Source: a bacterium
GTDB taxonomy: Bacteria > Methylomirabilota > Methylomirabilia > Methylomirabilales > 2-02-FULL-66-22
Direction of reading: 5' to 3'
NCBI GenBank assembly: GCA_029580855.1
Contig: JAKPQH010000093.1
Span: 1-64,000 of the forward strand
Length of the DNA stretch: 64,000 nucleotides
The position numbers were made by a program, and so were the translations under genes. The stretch's first letter is position 1. Each line of letters begins with the position of its first letter. Positions 51,601 to 59,813 of the stretch are shown piece after piece. The notes under the pieces were generated by a model that made no database searches, was not told where the DNA came from, and worked only from the letters and a program-made list of their open reading frames with translations.

Positions 51601-53372
51601 TGGTCCCTGCGCTTTGGGCCGGGCTCGCGGTCCTGGCCGCGGCCCTGCCGCTTCTCACCGCCAACACCTACTACATCTATGTGGCCAGCAGCGTGGGGCT
51701 GCTCACCACCGTGACGGCCGGTCTGAACATCCTCGTCGGCTTCACGGGTCAGATCTCGCTCGGCCACGCGGGCTTCTACGCCATCGGCGCCTACGCGGCG
51801 GGGGTCGCCTCGGTGCGTCTGGGGCTCAGCCCGTGGCTGGGCGTGCCGCTGGCCGTCTTGGTCGCCGCAGCGGTGGGGGCCGTGGTGGCGGGGGCCGCCC
51901 TCCGGGTGACGGGTCCCTACCTGGCGATGGTCACCATCGCCTTCGGGATCATCGTCGAGGGTATCCTGGTGGAGTGGGTGGCGGTCACCGGCGGCCCCGG
52001 CGGTATCTTCAATATTCCGAAGCCGCCGCTTGCGCAGGCGTACTGGGTCATCCTGGCGGTCGCCGCGCTGTCCCTCATTCTGGTGGCCAATCTGCGCCGG
52101 TCGGCGTGGGGCCGAGCGTTGCTCGCAGTCAAGGGGAGCGACATCGCGGCGGAGTCGCTGGGTCTGTCCGCGTACTATGTGCGGATCGTCGCCTTCACCG
52201 TGTCGGCGGGATTCGCCGGCGCGGCGGGCGGACTCTTCGCGCACCTGAACGGCTATATCTCGCCCGACAGTTTCGGCCTGCACACCTCGATCCTGTTCCT
52301 GCTCGCCCTGCTCTTCGGCGGTGAAGGGCGTGTGGTGGGACCGCTCTTCGGCAGCGTGGTGCTGACGGTTCTGCCCGAGTTCCTCACGACCCTCACGGAT
52401 TATCGCCTGATCCTGTACGGTGGCCTGCTCCTGGTCTCCATCTACTGGCTACCGCAGGGGCTTGTCGGGGCGCTGGCGCCGCGGCGCGGGGCCGCGCGGG
52501 GCCGCAGAGGCGAACAGGAGCAGAAAAATCGGGGGGCGGGTATCCCGGCGGAGCGGGCGCGAGACGATGCGCCAAGACGTAACGGCGCCGGGGCGCAGGA
52601 CGCGGACAAAGCGCTCCTTACGGTCGAGGGGGCGAGCTTGGCGTTTGGCGGTGTGGCGGCCCTAGCGAATGTCTCGATGGAGATACCGGTCAGCGGGATT
52701 CGGGCCGTCATCGGCCCGAACGGTGCCGGCAAGACGACGCTGCTCAATGCGCTGTCCGGGTTCTACACGCCGGATACGGGAAGTATTCGTCTGAACGGAA
52801 TGTCGGTCGCCGGACGGACGCCGTACGCCATCGCCCGGCTCGGCGTGTCGCGGACGTTCCAGACGACCCAGGTGTTCGGTGGGTTGACCGTGCTCGAAAA
52901 CATCGCCGTGGGTGTCGCCGGCCCTCGGCTGGGCTCGGTTCTCGCGGCGCTGGCCGGCACGCCGTGGGCACGCCGCGCCGACGAGACGGTCCTGCGCCGG
53001 GCGCGAAGCCTGCTCGACGCGGGCGGCCTCGGCGAGTGGGTCTCGCGGCCCGCCGACGCCCTCCCGGCAGGTCTGCGCCGCCGGCTGGAGATCGTGCGCG
53101 CCCTGGCGACCGCGCCGCGTCTCTTGCTTCTGGACGAGCCCGCGGCCGGGCTCTCGCCCGCCGAGATCGCCGAGCTGGACGCGTATCTCTGCCATCTCAA
53201 GGCGACCGGCGGACCCTCGGTGCTCCTGGTCGAGCACCACATGGATCTGGTGATGGCCGTCTCGGAGCACATCACGGTCCTGGATTATGGGCGCGTGATC
53301 GCGAGCGGGACGCCGGAAGCCGTGCGCGCGAACCCGGCGGTGATCGAGGCCTACCTCGGAGCGGCGGCATGA
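51600..53372 (+). CDS. LivM-LivG fusion: permease and ATPase in one chain
   Basis: 590 residues. Residues 1 to about 300 are a LivM permease (NILVGFTGQISLGHAGFYAI, VKGSDIAAESLGLSAYYVR, FGGEGRVVGPLFGS). A charged linker of about 40 residues (RRGAARGRRGEQEQKNRGAG) follows, then a LivG ATPase from about 340: Walker A GPNGAGKTT, LGVSRTFQTTQVF, signature LPAGLRRRLEIVRAL (unusual, normally LPYGQQRRLE) and Walker B LLLLDEPAAGLSP. Such fusions occur in several bacteria. Confidence 0.92.
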   Translation: MVPALWAGLAVLAAALPLLTANTYYIYVASSVGLLTTVTAGLNILVGFTGQISLGHAGFYAIGAYAAGVASVRLGLSPWLGVPLAVLVAAAVGAVVAGAALRVTGPYLAMVTIAFGIIVEGILVEWVAVTGGPGGIFNIPKPPLAQAYWVILAVAALSLILVANLRRSAWGRALLAVKGSDIAAESLGLSAYYVRIVAFTVSAGFAGAAGGLFAHLNGYISPDSFGLHTSILFLLALLFGGEGRVVGPLFGSVVLTVLPEFLTTLTDYRLILYGGLLLVSIYWLPQGLVGALAPRRGAARGRRGEQEQKNRGAGIPAERARDDAPRRNGAGAQDADKALLTVEGASLAFGGVAALANVSMEIPVSGIRAVIGPNGAGKTTLLNALSGFYTPDTGSIRLNGMSVAGRTPYAIARLGVSRTFQTTQVFGGLTVLENIAVGVAGPRLGSVLAALAGTPWARRADETVLRRARSLLDAGGLGEWVSRPADALPAGLRRRLEIVRALATAPRLLLLDEPAAGLSPAEIAELDAYLCHLKATGGPSVLLVEHHMDLVMAVSEHITVLDYGRVIASGTPEAVRANPAVIEAYLGAAA

Positions 53373-54112
53373 ACGCCTTGACGGTCGCCGGCCTTACGGT
53401 GGGGTACGGTGCCATCCAGGTCCTCCACGAGGTATCGCTGACCCTTGGGGGCGGAACCATCGTCACCATCGTGGGGGCGAATGGCGCGGGAAAGACGACG
53501 CTTCTCAAGACCGTCGCCGGGGTCCTACCCCCCTGGCGGGGGACGATTGCGCTGCACGGGGAAGAGATCGGCGGGCAGCCGTCCTACCGCGTGGCACGCC
53601 GCGGCCTGGTTCTCGTTCCGGAGGGCCGGGGGATCTTTGGCGACCAGACCGTTCGCGAGAATCTGCTGCTGGGGGCGCTGGCCCGCCGGGAGGGGCGCGA
53701 TCAGGACAGCGTCGGCGCCGATCTGGAGCGCTGCCTGGGGCTGTTTCCGGCGCTGCGGGACCGGCTGCACGGCCTCGCCGGGGGACTGTCGGGCGGCCAG
53801 CAGCAGATGCTGGCGGTGGCGCGCGGGCTTATGGCGCGACCGCGCGTCCTGCTGCTTGACGAGCCATCGCTGGGCCTCTCGCCGCTCTTCGTCCGGCAGA
53901 TCTTCGCGGCCATCGGTCGGCTGCGGGCGGAGGGACTGACGATTCTTTTGGTCGAGCAGATGGCCGCCCAGGCCCTGGCGCTGGCCGACCGGGCGTACGT
54001 GCTGGAGCGGGGACGGATCGTGCTGGAGGGGACGTCAGCCGAGGTCCGCGAGAATCCCATGGTCCTGCACGCGTATCTGGGCCGCACGGATAACGGCGAG
54101 GAGGCGCGATGA
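53369..54112 (+). CDS. LivF-type ABC transporter ATP-binding protein
   Basis: 247 residues. Walker A GANGAGKTT, Q-loop region VPEGRGIFGDQTVRENLL typical of LivF, signature GLSGGQQQMLAVARGL, Walker B VLLLDEPSLGLSP and switch region LVEQM. Second ATPase of the importer. ATGA overlaps on both sides show tight coupling. Confidence 0.93.
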   Translation: MNALTVAGLTVGYGAIQVLHEVSLTLGGGTIVTIVGANGAGKTTLLKTVAGVLPPWRGTIALHGEEIGGQPSYRVARRGLVLVPEGRGIFGDQTVRENLLLGALARREGRDQDSVGADLERCLGLFPALRDRLHGLAGGLSGGQQQMLAVARGLMARPRVLLLDEPSLGLSPLFVRQIFAAIGRLRAEGLTILLVEQMAAQALALADRAYVLERGRIVLEGTSAEVRENPMVLHAYLGRTDNGEEAR

Positions 54113-55362
54113 GCATCAAGACGGCGAACCAGGAAACCCTCCGGGGACTCACCGACGGCCAGCCCGTGCTGGTGGACTGTGCGCCGGCCGCGGAAGCCTT
54201 CGGGTTGGCGGATCGGACGGTCCTCCACGCCGGGCCGCCGCTCGCCTGGGACCGCGCCTGCGCCACGGTCCAATCGGCCCTCTGCTGCGCGGTCCGCTAC
54301 GAGGGCTGGGCGCCCGACGACGCTGCGGCGGCCGACTTGATCCACACCGGCGCGGTCCGCATCGGCCCCTGCCACCACCAGGCCGCCGTGGGCCCCATGA
54401 CCGGGATCATCACGCCCTCCATGCCGGTGTTCGTGGTCGAGAACCGCGCGCACGGGAATCGGGCCCACGTCACGATCAACGAGGGGCTGGGCAAGGTCCT
54501 CCGGTTTGGGGCCAACGACGAGAGCGTGATCGAGCGGCTGCGCTGGCTGGCCCGGGAGGCGGGGCCGATCCTGGGCGCGGCGATCCGCGCGACGGGCGGG
54601 ATCGACCTCCGGGCGTTGATGGCGCAGGCGGTGCGCATGGGCGACGACATGCACCAGCGGAACGTCGCGGCCTCGGCGCTTTTGGCGCGGCGCCTCCTCG
54701 GCCCGCTGGCCCGGAGCGGCGCCGACCCGGCCGCCCTCGGCCGCGTCGCCGATTTCATGGGCGCGAATGACCAGTTCTTCCTGAACCTCGCCATGGCGGC
54801 CGGCAAGGCCCTCACGGATCCCTGTCGGGGGATCGCGGACTCCACCCTGGTCGTCACCATGGCCCGCAACGGGACCGATTTCGGGATCCGGGTCGCCGGC
54901 CTCGGTGATCGCTGGTTCACGGCGCCGGTGGAAATGCCCACGGGCCTCTACTTCCCGGGCTACACGGCGGCCGACGCCAACCCGGACATGGGGGATTCCG
55001 CCATCGTGGAGACCATCGGCCTGGGCGCCTTGGCCATGGCGGCCTCGCCCTCGGTCGTCCGGTTCGTCGGGGCGGGCGGGTTCCAGGACGCCGTCCGTGC
55101 CACCGAGGAGATGGCGGAGATCTGCCTGGGCGAGCACCCGCACTTCCGGATGCCCACCCTGGACGAGCGCGGCACGCCGGTGGGCATCGATATCCGGAAG
55201 GTCGTGGAAACGGGCATCACGCCCATGATCAACACCGGGATCGCCGGGAAGATCCCCGGGACCGGCCAGGTGGGTGCCGGCGTGGCCCGGGCGCCCCTCG
55301 CCTGTTTTGCGCAGGCGCTGGAAGCTTTTGCCGAGGGGCGCCAAGGTAAAATGAAAAACTGA
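54109..55362 (+). CDS. DUF1116 protein (AllG/YlbE-like)
   Basis: 417 residues. DUF1116 features: CHHQAAVGPMTGIITPSMPVFVVEN, NEGLGKVLRFGAN, MGDDMHQRNVAAS, NDQFFLNLAMAAGKA and TMARNGTDFGIRVAG. In E. coli the homologue AllG (YlbE) is part of oxamate carbamoyltransferase of allantoin fermentation together with AllF/FdrA and AllH. Neither partner nor carbamate kinase is visible here, so the reaction may differ. Coupled to livF by ATGA, implying that it processes the imported compound. Confidence 0.88.
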   Translation: MSIKTANQETLRGLTDGQPVLVDCAPAAEAFGLADRTVLHAGPPLAWDRACATVQSALCCAVRYEGWAPDDAAAADLIHTGAVRIGPCHHQAAVGPMTGIITPSMPVFVVENRAHGNRAHVTINEGLGKVLRFGANDESVIERLRWLAREAGPILGAAIRATGGIDLRALMAQAVRMGDDMHQRNVAASALLARRLLGPLARSGADPAALGRVADFMGANDQFFLNLAMAAGKALTDPCRGIADSTLVVTMARNGTDFGIRVAGLGDRWFTAPVEMPTGLYFPGYTAADANPDMGDSAIVETIGLGALAMAASPSVVRFVGAGGFQDAVRATEEMAEICLGEHPHFRMPTLDERGTPVGIDIRKVVETGITPMINTGIAGKIPGTGQVGAGVARAPLACFAQALEAFAEGRQGKMKN

Positions 55363-55403
55363 CAATCTGAAACCGGCCATTGTCCGAACCGTTGTTCCTT
55401 GTT

Positions 55404-55437
55404 CGGTTTTTCATTGTCGGTTGTCGGTTTTTCATTG
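55404..55437. repeat. Short tandem motif before the amidohydrolase gene
   Basis: CGGTTTTTCATTG occurs twice with a 21-bp period (55404-55416, 55425-55437); a nearly complementary ATGAAAAACTGACA lies at 55351-55364, allowing a long hairpin. Confidence 0.4.
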
Positions 55438-55460
55438 GCTTCTATCCTTTGGAGAACCGG

Positions 55461-56726
55461 ATGCGCCAGAAGGCGGGCACGATGCATTTCGATCTGCTCC
55501 TGCACGATTGCCGGCTGCCTGACGGGACCCTCGCCGACCTCGGCTGCCGCGATGGCCGTGTCGTTGCCGTTGGGGATCTAGCGGGCCAGCCAGCGGAGCG
55601 AACGCTCCGCTGTGAAGGCCGGGTCGTAACGCCCGGCCTCGTCGAATCGCACATCCACCTCGACAAGGCCCTACTCAGCGATCGGACGCCGAGCGCGGAA
55701 GGGACGCTGCAAGAGGCGATCCGGATTACGGGCGGGGCAAAGCGCCGCTTCACGGTCGAGGACATCCGCGTGCGCGCCCGCACCGTCCTGGATATGGCGG
55801 TTCGACACGGCACGACGGCCATGCGCAGCCACGTCGAGGTGGATCCTATCGTCGAACTGCGCGGTCTCGAAGCGTTGCTGCCTCTCAAGGCGGAATACGC
55901 GCCGGCGCTGGACCTCCAGCTCTGCGCCTTCGCCCAAGAGGGCGTGTTTCGAATGCCCGGGACGGAGCAGTTGCTCGGAGAGGCGCTCCGCCGCGGGGCG
56001 GACCTGATCGGCGGCTGCCCGTACACCGATGCCGACGGCCATGCGCAGATTGACGTGATCTTCCGGCTTGCGCGCGACTTTGGCGCGGATGCCGATTTCC
56101 ATGTGGATTTTTTCGACGAGCCGGAACATCTGCACCTGCGGTACATCATCGAGCAGACCACCCGCTGGGGATGGCAGGGGCGCGTCGCCGTGGGCCACTG
56201 CACGGAGTTGGGCGCCCTGCCGCCAACGGATCTGGCGCCGATCGCCGCAGGGCTGAAAGAGGCCGGGATCGGGGTCATCACGCTGCCCGCCACGGATCTG
56301 TACCTCATGGGGCGGAAGGACACCCACCGCATCCGCCGCGGCCTCGCCCCGGTCAAGCGTTTGCGCGACGCCGGGGTGAATGTGGTTGCGGCAACCAACA
56401 ACGTGCGCAACGCGTTCACGCCGGTCGGGAACGCCAATCTCCTGCTCATGGGATTTCTCCTGACGGTCGGCGCCCACATGGGGACGGACCGTGAGCGGCG
56501 TGAGGTGCTCGATATGCTGACGGTGGATCCCGCCCGGCTCCTGCGTCTGCCGGCGTGCGGCCCGGCGCCCGGCCTCCAGGCCGATCTGGTCGTGTGGGAC
56601 GCCACGCGACTCGACGACCTCGTGGCCGGGCAGGCCGCCCCGTGGGTGGTCGTCAAGCGCGGGCGGGTCACCGTGGAGCACGAACGCACGGCGCGCGAAC
56701 CGTGGCGTCTCGCCTCCGCCAACTGA
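55461..56726 (+). CDS. Cytosine-deaminase-like amidohydrolase with altered catalytic residues
   Basis: 421 residues, metal-dependent TIM barrel. The first metal site ESHIHLDKALL (HxHxDK) and later His residues (FHVDFFDEPEH, VGHCTELG) are present. Compared with cytosine deaminase, the catalytic Glu of HCDEIDD is Phe here (HVDFFDE), and the metal-linked Asp is Asn (ATNNVRNAFTPVGNANLL). So a hydrolase with different chemistry, such as cyclic amide or ureide opening, is more likely than nucleobase deamination. GGAG before the first ATG; an internal ATG at 55482 is possible. Confidence 0.85.
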   Translation: MRQKAGTMHFDLLLHDCRLPDGTLADLGCRDGRVVAVGDLAGQPAERTLRCEGRVVTPGLVESHIHLDKALLSDRTPSAEGTLQEAIRITGGAKRRFTVEDIRVRARTVLDMAVRHGTTAMRSHVEVDPIVELRGLEALLPLKAEYAPALDLQLCAFAQEGVFRMPGTEQLLGEALRRGADLIGGCPYTDADGHAQIDVIFRLARDFGADADFHVDFFDEPEHLHLRYIIEQTTRWGWQGRVAVGHCTELGALPPTDLAPIAAGLKEAGIGVITLPATDLYLMGRKDTHRIRRGLAPVKRLRDAGVNVVAATNNVRNAFTPVGNANLLLMGFLLTVGAHMGTDRERREVLDMLTVDPARLLRLPACGPAPGLQADLVVWDATRLDDLVAGQAAPWVVVKRGRVTVEHERTAREPWRLASAN

Positions 56727-56774
56727 TACGGAAGCCGCAAGGTGCGCCCGTGCGGACCTCCGGCGATCTCCCCC

Positions 56775-56803
56775 TTGACGTGTCCCGGGCATTCCTGAGA
56801 TGC
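56775..56803 (+). promoter_or_regulatory. Candidate promoter of the TRAP operon
   Basis: TTGACG, 17-bp spacer, AGATGC, about 70 bp upstream of the binding-protein gene. Confidence 0.35.
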
Positions 56804-56868
56804 TCTGGTTTCACTCAGTCGCTTTCCGTCACGAATTCATTCCGCGTAACGTTCTCGGGAGGTGTGCC

Positions 56869-57864
56869 ATGTGGCAACGTGTGAGCATCCTGGCATTGGT
56901 GTTGGGTCTGGCCGTGCCGTCGGGGGCCATGGCCGCGGCGAAGTGGAACATGAAATTCGGCCATGACATGCCCGAGGACTCGGCCCAGCACGTCGCCGCT
57001 CTGAAGTACGCGGACCTGGTCAAGGAACGGACCAAGGGCGAGGTCGAAGTGAAGGTCTTTCCTGCTCAGCAGCTCGGCACGGACCCGGAGATGGTCCAGC
57101 AAGCCCAGATGGGGACGCTGGAGATCGTGCTACCGCCCACGGCCAAAATCGGCGGCTTCGCCGCGCAGCTCCAGTTGGCCGACCTCCCCTTCCTGTTCCC
57201 GTCAAAGGAGATCTGTTACCAGGTGCTGGACGGTCCCGTGGGAGACAAGATCCTGGCGCTCCTCGACGCCAAGGGCTTGAGGGGTGTCTCGTTCTGGGAG
57301 AGCGGCTTCAAGCAGGTCACGGCGAACAAGGCGATCAGGAAGCCCGAGGATTTCGCCGGAATGAAGGTCCGTGTGATGGAGAGCCCGCTCCTCATTGCGC
57401 AATACAAGCAGGTCAAGGCAAACCCCGTCCCCATCGACTTCGCCGAAACGTACAATGCGCTCCAGCAGGGCGTGGTGGACGCGCAGGAGAATCCGCTGGT
57501 GTCCATCGTGAATATGAAGTTCTACGAGGTGCAGAAGTACACCATGCTGTCCAACCACGGCTTCCTGGGGTACGCCTTTCTCTTCAGCAAGAAGGTGTAC
57601 GACGGGCTGCCGGCGGACATCCAGAAGGTCATGCGGGATACGGCGCGGGAGTTGGCCTCTTTCGAGCGGCAGGATACGGCGCGCCGGGAAGCGGGCTATA
57701 TCGAACGGATCAGGAAGGGCGGCAGCCAGGTCGTCACGCTCAGCCCGCAGGAGTTGCAGGCGTTCGCGACGGCGTTGCGGCCGGTGCACCAGCAGTTCGC
57801 CAAGACGATCGGCGAGGAGCTTCTGAAGGAGACGTACGCGCACATCGAAAAGCTTCGGAAATAG
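56869..57864 (+). CDS. TRAP transporter substrate-binding protein, DctP type
   Basis: 331 residues. Signal peptide (SILALVLGLAVPSGAMAAA), then FGHDMPEDSAQHVAALKYADL and EVKVFPAQQLGTDPEMVQQAQ. The segment GMKVRVMESPL carries the Arg that usually grips a carboxylate, and GVVDAQENPLVSIVNMKFYEVQKY is characteristic. The ligand is probably a carboxylate. GGGAGG before ATG. Followed by the small and large membrane subunits. Confidence 0.93.
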   Translation: MWQRVSILALVLGLAVPSGAMAAAKWNMKFGHDMPEDSAQHVAALKYADLVKERTKGEVEVKVFPAQQLGTDPEMVQQAQMGTLEIVLPPTAKIGGFAAQLQLADLPFLFPSKEICYQVLDGPVGDKILALLDAKGLRGVSFWESGFKQVTANKAIRKPEDFAGMKVRVMESPLLIAQYKQVKANPVPIDFAETYNALQQGVVDAQENPLVSIVNMKFYEVQKYTMLSNHGFLGYAFLFSKKVYDGLPADIQKVMRDTARELASFERQDTARREAGYIERIRKGGSQVVTLSPQELQAFATALRPVHQQFAKTIGEELLKETYAHIEKLRK

Positions 57865-57881
57865 CGCGGGGGGCCAGCGAC

Positions 57882-58388
57882 ATGTGGGGCCGGATCAATC
57901 GGGTCGTGGGCCAGGCCGAGGACATCGCCGTCGGTTCGATCATGCTGGTGGCGACCTACGTCCTCTTTCAGGGGGTGGTGCTGCGGTACGGGTTCAACTA
58001 CGCCTTTCCCTGGACGGAAGAGGTGGTCCGGTACTCCATCGTGTGGCTGGTCTTTCTTGGCGGCAGTATCGCGGCGCGGCGGGGGGCCCACATCGCCATG
58101 GATATCGCGGTCGTGTACCTCCCGCCGCGCGCCAAGCTTTTCTTCATGGGCGTGGCGACGACGCTCACCTTCGTCTTCACGCTGCTCATGACCTACTACG
58201 GCTGGAGCCTCACCTGGTCCATCTGGAGCTTTGGCCAGCGCTCCTCGGCCGCTGAGATCCCCATGGCGATCCCGTTCGCCGCCATCCCGGTGGGCTGCGC
58301 CCTGATGAGCATCCGCTTCCTGGTCGCCGCGGTAGCGTATTTTCGAGGCCGAGACCCTTTCCAGAAGCGCGCCCACCTGGAGGCCTAG
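57882..58388 (+). CDS. TRAP transporter small permease, DctQ type
   Basis: 168 residues with four helices. Family marks: VVLRYGFNYAFPWTEEVVRYSIVWLVFLG and RRGAHIAMD; C-terminal IPFAAIPVGCALMSIRF. Pairs with the large subunit to form the sodium-driven importer. ATG starts 17 bp after the dctP-like gene. Confidence 0.92.
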   Translation: MWGRINRVVGQAEDIAVGSIMLVATYVLFQGVVLRYGFNYAFPWTEEVVRYSIVWLVFLGGSIAARRGAHIAMDIAVVYLPPRAKLFFMGVATTLTFVFTLLMTYYGWSLTWSIWSFGQRSSAAEIPMAIPFAAIPVGCALMSIRFLVAAVAYFRGRDPFQKRAHLEA

Positions 58389-58389
58389 G

Positions 58390-59676
58390 ATGGTCACCAC
58401 GCTCTTTCTTCTGTTCGTGGGCTTGCTGATCCTGGCGGCCCCGATCTTCGTGGTCCTGTCCCTCTCCACGCTCGGCGCCTTCTGGCTCCATTCGGCGATC
58501 CCGCTTCAAACGATCGTCCAGCGTCTGTTCGCCGGCCTGGATAAGTTCGCCCTGATGGCCATCCCGTTCTTCATCCTGGCGGCCAACGTGATGAGCGCGG
58601 GGGGGATGTCGCGTCGGATCATTGCGGTGGCGAATGTCCTGGTCGGTCCGCTGCCGGGCGGCCTGGCCATGGCCACGGTCGTGGCCTGTATGTTCTTCGG
58701 CGCCATATCGGGGTCGAGTCCGGCCACGGTCGTGGCCATGGGGGCACTCCTCTATCCGGCCCTGGTCCAGGGAGGATACGATAAGCGCTTCGCCATTGCC
58801 CTCATCGTGGCATCCGGATCGCTCGCCGTCGTCATCCCGCCCAGCATCACCATGATCGTGTACGGTGCGGTGACAGGGGCATCGGTGGGGGCGCTGTTCG
58901 TGTCGGGATTCGGTGCCGGCGTAGCGTACGGCCTGGGGTTCATGGCCTACAGTTTCATTTATGCCATCCGGAAGAAGATTCCGCCGCTGCCGCGGCCGAC
59001 TTGGAGGGAAGTCAAAGCCACGCTCGCGGATGCGAAGTGGGGCCTCGGGATGCCGATCGTGATCATCGGCGGGATCTACGGCGGCGTATTCACGCCTACA
59101 GAGGCGGCGGCCGTGTCCGCGGTCTACGCCATCCTGGTGGCGCTGTTCCTGTACCGCGAGATCGGTTTTCGCGAGTTCTGGGACGTGGTCATTCAATCGG
59201 CGGGCAGCACCGCGCAGGTGATGATCCTTTTGGCCGGAGCCTCCGTGTTCGCGTATATCCTGACGAGCGAGCGGGTCACGATCATCCTCACCGAGGCCAT
59301 CGTCCAGTGGGGCGCCGGGCAGCTCACCGTGCTGTTGCTGATCAATATCGCACTGCTCATCGCCGGGATGTTGATCGACGGTGCGTCCATCATCTTGATC
59401 CTGGCGCCGCTTCTCCTGCCGGTGGCGGAGAAGGTCGGTGTGGAGTCGCTCCATCTTGGCATCCTCATGGTGGTGAACACCGCCATCGGCATGTTCACGC
59501 CGCCGTTCGGCCTGAATCTCTTCGTGGCGGGCGCCGTGGACGAAGAGTGGACGATGACCAAGCTGATGCGCCCCATCCTGCCGTTCATCTGGGTCAGCCT
59601 GATACCCCTCCTGGTCGTCACCTACGTGCCCCAGATCAGTCTGTGGCTTCCGAAGCTGATCTACGGCGTTCGCTGA
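58390..59676 (+). CDS. TRAP transporter large permease, DctM type
   Basis: 428 residues, about twelve helices. Motifs: FALMAIPFFILAANVMSAGG, GAISGSSPATVVAMG (sodium-site loop), ASGSLAVVIPPSITMIVYG and FTPPFGLNLFV. Begins 1 bp after the dctQ-like stop. Completes the TRAP system. Confidence 0.93.
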   Translation: MVTTLFLLFVGLLILAAPIFVVLSLSTLGAFWLHSAIPLQTIVQRLFAGLDKFALMAIPFFILAANVMSAGGMSRRIIAVANVLVGPLPGGLAMATVVACMFFGAISGSSPATVVAMGALLYPALVQGGYDKRFAIALIVASGSLAVVIPPSITMIVYGAVTGASVGALFVSGFGAGVAYGLGFMAYSFIYAIRKKIPPLPRPTWREVKATLADAKWGLGMPIVIIGGIYGGVFTPTEAAAVSAVYAILVALFLYREIGFREFWDVVIQSAGSTAQVMILLAGASVFAYILTSERVTIILTEAIVQWGAGQLTVLLLINIALLIAGMLIDGASIILILAPLLLPVAEKVGVESLHLGILMVVNTAIGMFTPPFGLNLFVAGAVDEEWTMTKLMRPILPFIWVSLIPLLVVTYVPQISLWLPKLIYGVR

Positions 59677-59718
59677 GCCTGCCTTTCCGACCCTATGCGC
59701 CGCGTCCTGCGCGCGCTG

Positions 59719-59748
59719 TTGACTTCCGGACGCAAAAGAGGGTAGCGT
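59719..59748 (+). promoter_or_regulatory. Candidate promoter of the secreted-protein gene
   Basis: TTGACT with GTAGCG/TAGCGT 17-18 bp downstream, about 65 bp before the start. Confidence 0.3.
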
Positions 59749-59813
59749 AACGGGAGCACGAGGCCTTTCAGAGAGTGGCTTTCAGGTTCTTCTGCCCGCG
59801 AAGGGGGTGTGCC

